Source: CAYQAJ01 sp964415245 (lineage in GTDB: Bacteria > Planctomycetota > Planctomycetia > Pirellulales > Pirellulaceae). From it: a stretch of DNA of 10,676 nucleotides. The stretch spans positions 1 through 10,676 of the forward strand of contig CAYQAJ010000179.1 in the NCBI GenBank assembly GCA_964415245.1, read 5' to 3'. The notes under the pieces were generated by a model, which was not told the DNA's origin, made no database searches, and worked only from the letters and a program-made list of their open reading frames with translations. Within the stretch, counting starts at the first letter, position 1. Every line of letters begins with the position of its first letter. Position numbers and translations under genes: made by a program. Positions 1-6,318 of the stretch are shown here, piece after piece.

Positions 1-124
1 CGACCTGCCGCACGAGGATGGTGCCCGCGGAGACGGTCTGGCCGCCGAAGCGCTTGACTCCCCTCCGCTGGGCGTTGGAGTCGCGCCCGTTGCGGCTGGA
101 GCCTTGTCCTTTTTTGTGAGCCAT
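1..124 (-). CDS. rpmA: 50S ribosomal protein L27 (N-terminal 41 codons, truncated by window edge)
   Basis: This is a component of the large ribosomal subunit, located near the peptidyl-transferase centre. The minus-strand translation begins MAHKKGQGSSRNGRDSNAQR and continues with GVKRFGGQTVSAGTILVRQ, which is the near-invariant N-terminus of bacterial L27. L27 is usually about 85-95 residues, so roughly half lies outside the window. The ATG is at 122-124. A Shine-Dalgarno-like AGGGAG (plus-strand 132-137) lies 7 bases upstream of it. There is no N-terminal extension before MAHKK of the kind cleaved in some Firmicutes. The gene usually found just upstream, rplU (L21), is not here; instead a secreted orphan gene on the same strand ends 187 bases upstream. 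Identification is very secure. Confidence 0.97.
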   Translation of the reverse strand, partial: MAHKKGQGSSRNGRDSNAQRRGVKRFGGQTVSAGTILVRQV

Positions 125-179
125 GACGATTCTCCCTGAACTGCTGCGCCCGTCGAACACGAAGCGGGAGGGTTCAGAT

Positions 180-251
180 ACCAGTGTTCAGTTTCCCGTG
201 CAGACTGTGCGTCATGCAACTGACAACTGACCACGGACAACTGACAGGGCA
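180..251. repeat. Heptamer-phased repeat with facing inverted arms in the rpmA leader
   Basis: From 217 the sequence reads as 7-base units: CAACTGA, CAACTGA, CCACGGA, CAACTGA, CAGGGCA. On the left, 180-200 reads ACCAGTG, TTCAGTT, TCCCGTG, the same period in the opposite orientation. The reverse complement of 182-193 matches 219-230 at 10 of 12 positions, so the two arms could fold around a 25-base loop. The block lies between the orphan gene's stop and rpmA, about 60 bases upstream of the rpmA start. Its role is unknown. The architecture matches the arrays at 4646-4863 and 6130-6249. Confidence 0.6.
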
Positions 252-311
252 CATGGACTACCGCCCCCGCGCGAAAGACGCGACGACCCGCCGCCGGTCG
301 AGCCCGGAATG

Positions 312-1607
312 TTACCGGTAAATCCAGAGATAATCAAGCGGGTTGGTGAAGACGATCTGGCGGCTGACCACGTCCCAATAGGGGGCTTCGGAGCGGAGCC
401 GGAAGGTGTGCTGGTCGCCTCCGACGTTGCCCGTGAACTCCCACTCGCCCCCCTTTACGGTGGGCGTGACGAAGACGTTGGCCGGCAGATCGATCCCCGC
501 GTTGGCAAAGAGAGCCTTGAGCGAGTCGGGCAAACGGCCGTTATCCATCTCTTCGATGTCGGGCGAATCGAGGGTTTCGTCCACCGCGGAGGTGTGGAAA
601 ATCTCAACGGACTTCTCCCCCGATAAGTCGTAGGCGACGAGCTGCGGACCCTCGATTTGGAACTGCCTGAGGATTCGCGCTTGTTCGATCTGGTTGGTTA
701 CGATCGGCACTCCGTAGCGGATTTCTTTCTCGTGTTCGAGCACCGAATCGCCGGGCCGCCAGAAGTTCAATTGGAGCGTTTTGTAGGTGTACCGCCGCGT
801 GCCGTCGCCCATGTCCTCGAAGCGGAAAGCGTTGGTGAGCCCCTGCACGTAGATCGAGAGGTAGTCGGTGCGGGGGTCGATGTCCTCCCACAGCACGTAA
901 CCCCACACGCTGCGGTCGGTGCGATCGTCGCTGAGAGGGATCTCGGTCTGCATCATCTCGACCGAGTTGAGGAAGTTGATGCTGGGATCTTCGCGCTCGC
1001 GGATGGCTTCTCCGGCGATGGGGAGCAGGCGGTCGAGATAGGCTTTGCGCTCGTACGTGCCATCGATGAGTACCTGGCATTCCAGCACGAAGTGGGGGTA
1101 GAACCGCACCGGGAAGTCGACCGGCTCGGTGGTGTACGTTTTGTGGCCGAAGGCGTCGTTCTGGGCGACGGGGTGGAGGTGCCCGCCGTTGTTCTTCACG
1201 CGGTACACCATGTACCACAGGTGCTTGCGCTGCATCTTGCCGGTGACCTGGGGGATGTCGACTTCAATCATCCGCAGCGGCTTGAAGGCGAACTCCAGCG
1301 TCCATACGTCGTGACGCAGGATGATCTCGCGCGACTGAGGCAGCAGCGTCTTGTCCTTGGGCGTGTAGTTGGGCATCCAGTCGAGCGGCGCTACGTCGCT
1401 GAGGAGTTCGACCAGTGGGCGCGGCCCGGTGAAGGCCTCCTGCTCCTCGGGCGTAATCGGAATCACAGTCAGCACGCCAGGCGCCAACTTGCGGTGGGGA
1501 CCGGACTCCTGCGCCGCGGCGACGCCGGGAACCAGCGCGAGGGCCAACGCGCACGCCATCGCCCCCCCACAGAATGCCGCTGAAAGCGCTACTACTCGAC
1601 GAAACAT
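312..1607 (-). CDS. Secreted protein of unknown function (431 aa)
   Basis: I do not recognise a characterised family. The protein starts MFRRVVALSAAFCGG and has a hydrophobic stretch to about residue 31. A plausible signal-peptidase I site follows Ala-32 (VAAA/QES), so it should be exported. The mature part is rich in aromatic residues and is beta-like, with conserved-looking stretches such as LWYMVYRVKNNGG (130-142), VWGYVLWEDIDP (234-245) and a tryptophan- and tyrosine-rich C-terminus ending DYLWIYR. There are no transmembrane segments after the signal and no catalytic motif I can name. The ATG at 1605-1607 was chosen over an in-frame start at 1757 for three reasons. GAGGT (plus-strand 1615-1619) lies 7 bases upstream of it, the signal peptide begins there, and a good promoter lies between the two candidate starts. 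It is divergent from the PQQ lipoprotein gene and upstream of rpmA on the same strand. It is probably a planctomycete-restricted conserved hypothetical (inference). Confidence 0.85.
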   Translation of the reverse strand: MFRRVVALSAAFCGGAMACALALALVPGVAAAQESGPHRKLAPGVLTVIPITPEEQEAFTGPRPLVELLSDVAPLDWMPNYTPKDKTLLPQSREIILRHDVWTLEFAFKPLRMIEVDIPQVTGKMQRKHLWYMVYRVKNNGGHLHPVAQNDAFGHKTYTTEPVDFPVRFYPHFVLECQVLIDGTYERKAYLDRLLPIAGEAIREREDPSINFLNSVEMMQTEIPLSDDRTDRSVWGYVLWEDIDPRTDYLSIYVQGLTNAFRFEDMGDGTRRYTYKTLQLNFWRPGDSVLEHEKEIRYGVPIVTNQIEQARILRQFQIEGPQLVAYDLSGEKSVEIFHTSAVDETLDSPDIEEMDNGRLPDSLKALFANAGIDLPANVFVTPTVKGGEWEFTGNVGGDQHTFRLRSEAPYWDVVSRQIVFTNPLDYLWIYR

Positions 1608-2033
1608 GATGTGTACCTCGAACTGGGTCCCGACCTTCTCAATATAGTTACGGGTCTCTTGTAAGGTCAAGTTTGCGATACACTTACCACCGCACGAAAA
1701 GGGACGCTTTCGCCGCGCCCGAAGCAGTCTGGGCAGGCAATAGCTGCTGCCGCTCACTTGGACGTCGGTCGTTTGGTGCGGACCGATGGGGAACGGCCGG
1801 TCCGCGACAGCCGGCCGGGCGCTTGTCTCACGAAGCCCTGGCGACTACCTTCTCACTTAGCGATAAGCCGTGCAGCCGCCCGCCTTTGGCGTCAGGCCCG
1901 CTTGGCGACGTGTCCCGCGTGGACAAGGACTTGCCAGGGCCGCGACGCCGGCCGATCGGCACCCGCACGCACGGTCCGGAACAGGCCCCCAAACGCCCAC
2001 CCAACACCCACCCGCCCTCAAGGAGCATCGCGA
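1608..2033. other. Divergent intergenic spacer (426 bases)
   Basis: This spacer separates the secreted orphan gene (minus) from the PQQ lipoprotein gene (plus). The left 65 bases hold the promoter described at 1641-1670. The rest is GC-rich. It stays open in the lipoprotein frame from 1758, but the implied 92-residue leader is Arg/Pro/Thr-rich and precedes a normal lipoprotein signal, so I read it as non-coding. I see no convincing -35/-10 pair for the plus-strand gene, no tRNA-like fold and no repeat family. The only clear plus-strand signal is the AGGAG at 2021-2025. Confidence 0.55.
1641..1670 (-). promoter_or_regulatory. Sigma70-type promoter of the secreted orphan gene
   Basis: On the minus strand, TTGACC (plus 1665-1670, one mismatch to TTGACA) and TATATT (plus 1641-1646, one mismatch to TATAAT) are separated by 18 bases. 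This predicts transcription starting near 1634, giving a leader of about 27 bases that contains the GAGGT ribosome-binding site. This local AT-rich patch stands out in a very GC-rich region. It is a motif-level prediction only, though spacing, position and downstream SD all agree. Confidence 0.6.
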
Positions 2034-3329
2034 GTGACAAGCCGCACCATTATTCCCATTCTGTTGTTGGCAGGGATTCTAACGGCCTGCGGTCGGGCAG
2101 CCGACGCCCCACAGGCAACGGTGCGCCAGGGAAACTGGCCGCAATGGCGCGGGCCGAACCGTGACGGAATATCGACGGAGACGGGCCTGTTGAAGGAGTG
2201 GGACGACGATGGCCCGCCGCTTGTCTGGCAGATCGACGGCCTGGGGTCGGGATACGGAAGCGTCTCGGTGGCCGACGGGCGGATCTACGTGATGGGTAAT
2301 CGCGAGGGCGGCGAGCACGTGATCGCGCTGAACGCGGTAGACGGCTCGCGGCTCTGGTCCACGAAGATGGGCACGGGCGGCCATTCCAACTGTACGCCGA
2401 CCATCGATGGCGACCGCGTGTACGCCGTGGGGCTCGACGGCGACCTGGCGTGCCTCGACGTCGAAAATGGCAAGCTGATCTGGAGCAAGAACTACGGCCG
2501 CGATTTTAAGGGCCGCATGATGTCGACCTGGGGATTCAGCGAATCGCCACTCGTCGATGGCGACCGCCTCATTTGCACGCCCGGCGCACGCGACGCGATT
2601 CTGGCGGCGCTCGACAAACGCGACGGCTCGGTGATCTGGAAGACAACGATGCCGGGCAACGTAGGAAGCCGCGGTGGCGATGGAGCCGCGTATTCGTCCG
2701 TCGTCATCAGCAACGGCGCGGGAGTGAAGCAGTACGTGCAGCTTGTGGGGCGTGGTGTGATCGGCGTGCGGGCCGACGACGGCAAGCTGCTGTGGGCGTA
2801 CAACCGCATCGCCAACGGAACGGCCAACATCCCTACTCCCATCGTTCATGGCGACTACGTCTTCACGTCGACCGGCTACGACACGGGCGCCGCGCTGTTG
2901 AAGCTCAGTCGCGACGGCGACGGCGTAAAGGCCGAGGAAGTTTATTTCCTCGAGCAAGACGTGATGCAGAATCACCATGGCGGCATGATCCTGCTAGGCG
3001 ACCACATCTACTGTGGCACCGGCCACAACAACGGCTTTCCCCTGTGCATCGAGATGCTGACTGGTAAAGTGGCCTGGCGTCCCGACCGCGGGCCGGGCCG
3101 AGAATCGGCGGCGATCGCCTATGCCGACGGCAACCTCTACTTCCGCTATCAGGACGGCACCATGGCACTGATCGAGGCCAACCCGATGGAATACGTGGTC
3201 AAGGGGAGCTTCCGCCTCGCGTCGCGGCAACACGAGAGCTGGCCGCACCCGGTGATTGCCGGCGGTCGGCTCTACTTGCGCGACTGGGACGTTCTGATGT
3301 GTTACGACATTAGCGACAAACGCGACTAA
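2034..3329 (+). CDS. Outer membrane-type lipoprotein with PQQ-like beta-propeller repeats (431 aa)
   Basis: The protein starts at GTG 2034 (TSRTIIPILLLAGILTAC), preceded by AGGAG at 2021-2025 with 8 bases of spacing. A lipobox LTAC places the lipidated cysteine at residue 19. Residues 35-45 are WPQWRGPNRDG, the entry motif of a large planctomycete family of PQQ-binding-like (BamB/quinoprotein-dehydrogenase-like) beta-propellers. Propeller blades end in the repeating pattern DG-x-(L/V)-(I/L)-W or a variant: near 103-108 (DGSRLW), 145-150 (NGKLIW), 197-202 (DGSVIW), 249-254 (DGKLLW) and 343-348 (TGKVAW). I see no dehydrogenase active-site motif, so a scaffold or binding role is more likely than an enzyme. 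The in-frame start at 1758 would bury the lipoprotein signal behind 92 residues and is rejected. It precedes the exporter cassette by 120 bases on the same strand and could be co-transcribed. Whether it works with the exporter is unknown. Confidence 0.88.
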   Translation: MTSRTIIPILLLAGILTACGRAADAPQATVRQGNWPQWRGPNRDGISTETGLLKEWDDDGPPLVWQIDGLGSGYGSVSVADGRIYVMGNREGGEHVIALNAVDGSRLWSTKMGTGGHSNCTPTIDGDRVYAVGLDGDLACLDVENGKLIWSKNYGRDFKGRMMSTWGFSESPLVDGDRLICTPGARDAILAALDKRDGSVIWKTTMPGNVGSRGGDGAAYSSVVISNGAGVKQYVQLVGRGVIGVRADDGKLLWAYNRIANGTANIPTPIVHGDYVFTSTGYDTGAALLKLSRDGDGVKAEEVYFLEQDVMQNHHGGMILLGDHIYCGTGHNNGFPLCIEMLTGKVAWRPDRGPGRESAAIAYADGNLYFRYQDGTMALIEANPMEYVVKGSFRLASRQHESWPHPVIAGGRLYLRDWDVLMCYDISDKRD

Positions 3330-3330
3330 A

Positions 3331-3397
3331 GCGGCTTAGCCGCCACTTTCCTGTGGCGCTGGACCGTTAGCCGCGACATTCATGCGGCGCGTGCCTG
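3331..3397. repeat. Two tandem 31-base hairpin-forming repeats
   Basis: Immediately after the lipoprotein stop, units starting TTAGCCGC at 3336 and 3367 are offset by 31 bases and match at 20 of their first 24 positions. In the first unit, CGCCAC (3341-3346 after a GC) can pair with GTGGCG. In the second, GCCGC can pair with GCGGC. The changes shift the stem but keep a hairpin. The first unit is also entered by a small palindrome, GCGGC-TTA-GCCGC (3331-3343). It may act as a transcription attenuator or mRNA 3'-end stabiliser between the lipoprotein and exporter genes. There is no U-tract, so it is not a classical intrinsic terminator. Confidence 0.5.
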
Positions 3398-3420
3398 TTG
3401 GATTTGGCGCGATTCCTTTG

Positions 3421-3440
3421 CCGCCGCGGAGCTGCGGCGG
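3421..3440 (+). promoter_or_regulatory. Hairpin abutting the ribosome-binding site of the membrane fusion gene
   Basis: CCGCCGC (3421-3427) and GCGGCGG (3434-3440) form a perfect 7-bp GC stem around a GGAGCT loop. The likely Shine-Dalgarno for the GTG at 3450 is GGGAAG, whose first two Gs form the end of the stem. A second GGAG sits in the loop but is 18 bases from the GTG, which is too far for normal use. The fold could therefore dampen or tune initiation. This is inference from base pairing only. Confidence 0.35.
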
Positions 3441-3449
3441 GAAGTACCA

Positions 3450-4637
3450 GTGTACAAAGCGATTAACCACGGAGCGGGAATCGCTGTCGTCGCGCTGTTG
3501 GCCGGCGGCTCGATTGCGCTGGTGTCGGCGTCGGGCGGGTGTTCGTCGCGCGGCGGGACCGACGCTTCGGCCGTCTCGCGAGGTGCCGATGCCGACGCAG
3601 GCCCGCGCGATGTCGTCGCTCTGGGGCGCCTCGAACCGGCGAGCGGCATTCTGACGCTTTCCGCCGCGCCCGGCGATCGCCTGGAAAGCTGGGATGTCGC
3701 GGAAGGAGAACTAGTCAAAGCGGGGCGCGAGCTAGGGCATCTGGATAGCCGCACGCTGCGCAAGCTGGAGCTCGACGCGGCAGAAAGCCAGCTTCGCGAG
3801 GCCCAGGCCCGCCGTCGTGCGGAAGAATCGCTGGCCGATGCCCGCATCAGCGCGGCGCGGCTCGCGGTCGAGCAGGCCGACGCGCGGCAATTGGAGATCG
3901 CGGCGCAGGAAGCGCGCGTGACCGCGCTCCAGGCGGCCTTGGCGCTCGACCAGAAGGACTTGAGCCGCCTGGCCGGATTGCCTGATGCGCTGGTTTCACC
4001 CCAACAGCGCGAGCGGCAGCAGTTGCTGGTGACCAAAGCGGAAGCCGAAGTGGCGGCGGCCGAGTCGGCACTCGAATCGCTCAAGCAAGCGGTCCGTTTC
4101 GCGCAGTCGGCGGCCCAGGCCGATCTGCAGGCCGCGATCGCCGCCAAGCAGCAGGCGCTGAGCGCCGTTCCGATCGATTCGCTTTCACTTCAACGCGACG
4201 TGGCGCAGCGGCAGCTCGACCAATCGACCATCATCGCCCCCGCCGCCGGCACGATTCTCAAAATCCACACCCGCGCCGGCGAAGCGGTCGGTACGAAGCC
4301 TCTCTTGCAACTGGCGGACCTGGACCGCATGACGTGCGTGGTGGAGGTGTACGAAACCGACGTCAAGCGCATCGAGATCGGGCAGCGGGCCGTGATCCGC
4401 AGCGCCGCGCTCCCTCCGCCGTACGACGCCGACGGAATGGCCGGCACCGTGAGCCGGGTAGGCAACGTGATCGCCACGCCGGAACTCCAGAGTCTCGACC
4501 CGTTCGCGCGTTACGATCGGCACGTGGTCGAAGTGCGGATTGCGCTGGAGGCGGCGGAGAGCGCCGCGGCCGCGCGGCTGGTGAACCTGCAGGTCGAAGC
4601 GACGTTTGTGGCCGCCGGTACTCAGCGAGACGAATAG
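3450..4637 (+). CDS. devB: DevB-type (HlyD-like) ABC exporter membrane fusion protein (395 aa)
   Basis: This is the periplasmic adaptor of a tripartite exporter, linking the inner-membrane ABC permease to an outer-membrane duct. It starts at GTG 3450, with GGGAAG 5 bases upstream. Residues 10-29 are a hydrophobic signal or anchor segment. DVVALGRLEP (54-63) opens the lipoyl/barrel-sandwich half. Residues about 100-256 are a long alpha-helical hairpin rich in Ala, Glu, Gln and Arg (coiled coil). IIAPAAGTILKIHTRAGE (261-278) closes the lipoyl domain. LDRMTCVVEVYETDV (291-305) and the following beta-barrel with a DPFARYDRHVVEVRI stretch are hallmarks of the DevB subfamily. Length is typical. A cysteine at 31 has no proper lipobox (SGGC lacks the -3 Leu/Val), so I do not call a lipoprotein. 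It is the first gene of the devB-devC-devC-devA cassette, with 270 bases to the next gene. Confidence 0.92.
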   Translation: MYKAINHGAGIAVVALLAGGSIALVSASGGCSSRGGTDASAVSRGADADAGPRDVVALGRLEPASGILTLSAAPGDRLESWDVAEGELVKAGRELGHLDSRTLRKLELDAAESQLREAQARRRAEESLADARISAARLAVEQADARQLEIAAQEARVTALQAALALDQKDLSRLAGLPDALVSPQQRERQQLLVTKAEAEVAAAESALESLKQAVRFAQSAAQADLQAAIAAKQQALSAVPIDSLSLQRDVAQRQLDQSTIIAPAAGTILKIHTRAGEAVGTKPLLQLADLDRMTCVVEVYETDVKRIEIGQRAVIRSAALPPPYDADGMAGTVSRVGNVIATPELQSLDPFARYDRHVVEVRIALEAAESAAAARLVNLQVEATFVAAGTQRDE

Positions 4638-4645
4638 CGAAAAGG

Positions 4646-4863
4646 AAATCCCAAATGACAAATCACAAATAACAAACAATTTCCAACCTCCAAAATCCAA
4701 ACAACGCACCAGGCACAACCTCGCTCGCGTGGATCATCGACACGTCAGCCACCGGCCGTAACGATGCAAGCGCGTGCGTTCCGTGCGGCGAGAGCCTCCG
4801 TTTGAGATTTGAGATTTGATGTTTGAGGATTGTTTGTGATTTGTGGTTTGGGATTTGTGGTTT
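4646..4863. repeat. AT-rich heptamer-phased repeat pair (facing inverted arms) between devB and the first devC
   Basis: The left arm (4646-4680) runs in 7-base units: CAAATGA, CAAATCA, CAAATAA, CAAACAA from 4652. The right arm (4801-4863) does the same: TTTGAGA, TTTGAGA, TTTGATG, TTTGAGG, ATTGTTT, GTGATTT, GTGGTTT, GGGATTT, GTGGTTT. The arms are imperfect reverse complements: 4829-4856 inverted matches 4646-4680 apart from one missing heptamer and two substitutions. The 120 bases between the arms are ordinary GC-rich sequence with no ORF I trust. The AT content is unlike the rest of the window. In a polycistronic mRNA this could form an intercistronic stem. Confidence 0.6.
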
Positions 4864-4907
4864 CAACCGAAGCCGCCCGAAATTCTTCCATTTTCCCCTG
4901 CAGAGCT

Positions 4908-6062
4908 ATGAGAGTTCTTCTGGCTTGGAGAAACCTTCTGCACCATAAGGTCCGCACGACCCTCGCCGTGACGGGCGTGGCGCTGGCGGTGGTGCTGATG
5001 TTCATGCAGTTGGGGTTTCTGGGAGCCGTGCAGGCAACGGCGACGCTAGTCTACGACGCGCTCGATTTCGACCTGGTCATCCGCTCGCCGAACTACCTGC
5101 ATCTTGCCGATGCCCGCTCCTTCCCCCGCAATCGGCTGGCACAGGCCGCGGGTCTTGAGCAGGTCCAGTGGATTGCTCCCTTCTACGCCGATGTCACGCA
5201 GTGGCGGAATCCCCGCGACGGCACGCCCCGGGCGATCCTCGCGTTGGGAGTTGCGCCCGGCGATCACGTGTTCACGTTGCCGGAAATCGACCGGCAGCGC
5301 CAGCCGCTGCACGTCGATCAATTCGTGCTCATCGATCGTCGCTCGCGGCGGGAGTTTGGCCCGATGGACGGCCGGCAATTTGGCGACGGCGACGTGGGAG
5401 TGGAAGCGGAGTTGGCGCGAAGTCGGGTGCGCATTGTCGGGCACTACGCCCTTGGATCGGGACTGGCGGCCGACGGCGCGGTGGTGATGAGCGACCGCGG
5501 ATTTGCGCGGGCCATGCCGGGGCGGTCGATCGACGAGGTAAGCCTGGGCCTGGTGAAGCTCATACCGGGAGCGGATGCGGACGACGCGGCGGCTCGGTTG
5601 CGCGGCATGCTGCCCGACGACGTTGAGGTGCTGACCCGCCACCAGGTGCGCCAGTTCGAGCTGGATCGTTGGGTGAATCAGACGTCGCTGGGCGTGATCT
5701 TTCAGCTTGGCGTGGCGCTGGCGATGGTGGTGGGGACGGCCATCGTGTATCAGGTGCTCGTCAGCGACGTCGCACGTCACATCGCCGAATATGCCACGCT
5801 CAAGGCGCTGGGCTACCGGTTTGGCTACCTGGCCGGCGTCGTGCTGCAGCAGGCGCTCACGTTGGCGGTGGCAGGCTTTGTACCCGGATTGCTCGTGTCG
5901 CTGGCGCTATATGCCCTGACGGGCTATCTGGCCAACGTGCCCCTCAACATGACCCTGATGCGCGTTGCCATCGTGTTTGGCCTGACCCTGGCCATGTGCG
6001 CAGCATCGGGCTGGGGCGCGCTGCGCAAAATGCGCACGGCCGACCCGGCGGACTTGTTTTAG
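4908..6062 (+). CDS. devC: DevC-type ABC exporter permease, first copy (384 aa)
   Basis: This is an inner-membrane permease of the FtsX/MacB superfamily, working with a DevA ATPase and a DevB adaptor. The N-terminus MRVLLAWRNLLHHKVRTTLAV is the DevC signature (WxNLxxxKxR before the first membrane helix, about 17-43). A periplasmic domain fills about 44-260. Three more hydrophobic helices follow at about 262-282, 308-335 and 350-372. The stretch EYATLKALGYR (294-304) is the cytoplasmic coupling segment, and the C-terminus ends KMRTADPADLF. Length equals the usual DevC length. ATG 4908 was chosen because the homology begins there. An in-frame start at 4830 lies inside the AT-rich heptamer repeat and would add 26 unlike residues. 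No strong Shine-Dalgarno is visible (only GCAGAG), so translation may be weak or coupled. Confidence 0.92.
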   Translation: MRVLLAWRNLLHHKVRTTLAVTGVALAVVLMFMQLGFLGAVQATATLVYDALDFDLVIRSPNYLHLADARSFPRNRLAQAAGLEQVQWIAPFYADVTQWRNPRDGTPRAILALGVAPGDHVFTLPEIDRQRQPLHVDQFVLIDRRSRREFGPMDGRQFGDGDVGVEAELARSRVRIVGHYALGSGLAADGAVVMSDRGFARAMPGRSIDEVSLGLVKLIPGADADDAAARLRGMLPDDVEVLTRHQVRQFELDRWVNQTSLGVIFQLGVALAMVVGTAIVYQVLVSDVARHIAEYATLKALGYRFGYLAGVVLQQALTLAVAGFVPGLLVSLALYALTGYLANVPLNMTLMRVAIVFGLTLAMCAASGWGALRKMRTADPADLF

Positions 6063-6129
6063 CTGCAACTCCCTGGAGAAACGCACCGGATCGGTACACA
6101 TACGCGGCGCCGAAGTCCGGCCGAGCGCC

Positions 6130-6249
6130 AATGACCAATGACCAAGCACAAATGACCAATGTCACACCATTGGAACGCCAGGTGTGCAATCGGGACAAAC
6201 GTCTCAAGGTTCTCCGACATTGGTCATTTGTGCTTGGTCATTGGTCATT
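6130..6249. repeat. Perfect 34-base inverted repeat built of heptamers, between the two devC genes
   Basis: The left arm 6130-6163 (AATGACC, AATGACC, AAGCACA, AATGACC, AATGTC) and the right arm 6216-6249 are exact reverse complements over 34 bases, separated by 52 bases. The match stops sharply at both ends. Inside the spacer a smaller stem is possible (CACACC at 6163-6168 with GGTGTG at 6181-6186). Both arms keep a 7-base period. The right arm ends 69 bases upstream of the second devC start. As RNA it would give a very stable stem in the middle of the exporter transcript. No ORF or transposase is associated. Confidence 0.8.
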
Positions 6250-6318
6250 CGGTTGTCGGCATCCACCTCCATCACGCGAACCATTGCTCCACATCGTCGC
6301 CCTATCAACCAACGTGCA

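Noticed and set aside
657..1583. A 308-codon frame antisense to the secreted orphan gene
   Set aside because: It has no start signal or motifs, while the opposite strand has a signal peptide, SD and promoter.
1608..1757. A 50-residue N-terminal extension of the secreted orphan protein (start at 1757)
   Set aside because: It lies upstream of the predicted promoter, lacks a ribosome-binding site, and would hide the signal peptide.
1758..2033. A 92-residue N-terminal extension of the PQQ lipoprotein
   Set aside because: It is Arg/Pro-rich with no homology, and precedes a proper lipobox signal with its own AGGAG and GTG.
3331..3397. Rho-independent terminator after the lipoprotein gene
   Set aside because: Stems are present but no T-run follows, so a terminator cannot be claimed.
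3540..3545. Lipobox cysteine in the DevB-type protein (Cys-31)
   Set aside because: The preceding residues are SGG without Leu/Val at -3, so lipidation is not supported.
3380..4147. A 255-codon Ser/Ala/Arg-rich frame antisense to devB
   Set aside because: The composition mirrors the GC-rich coiled-coil codons of devB on the other strand.
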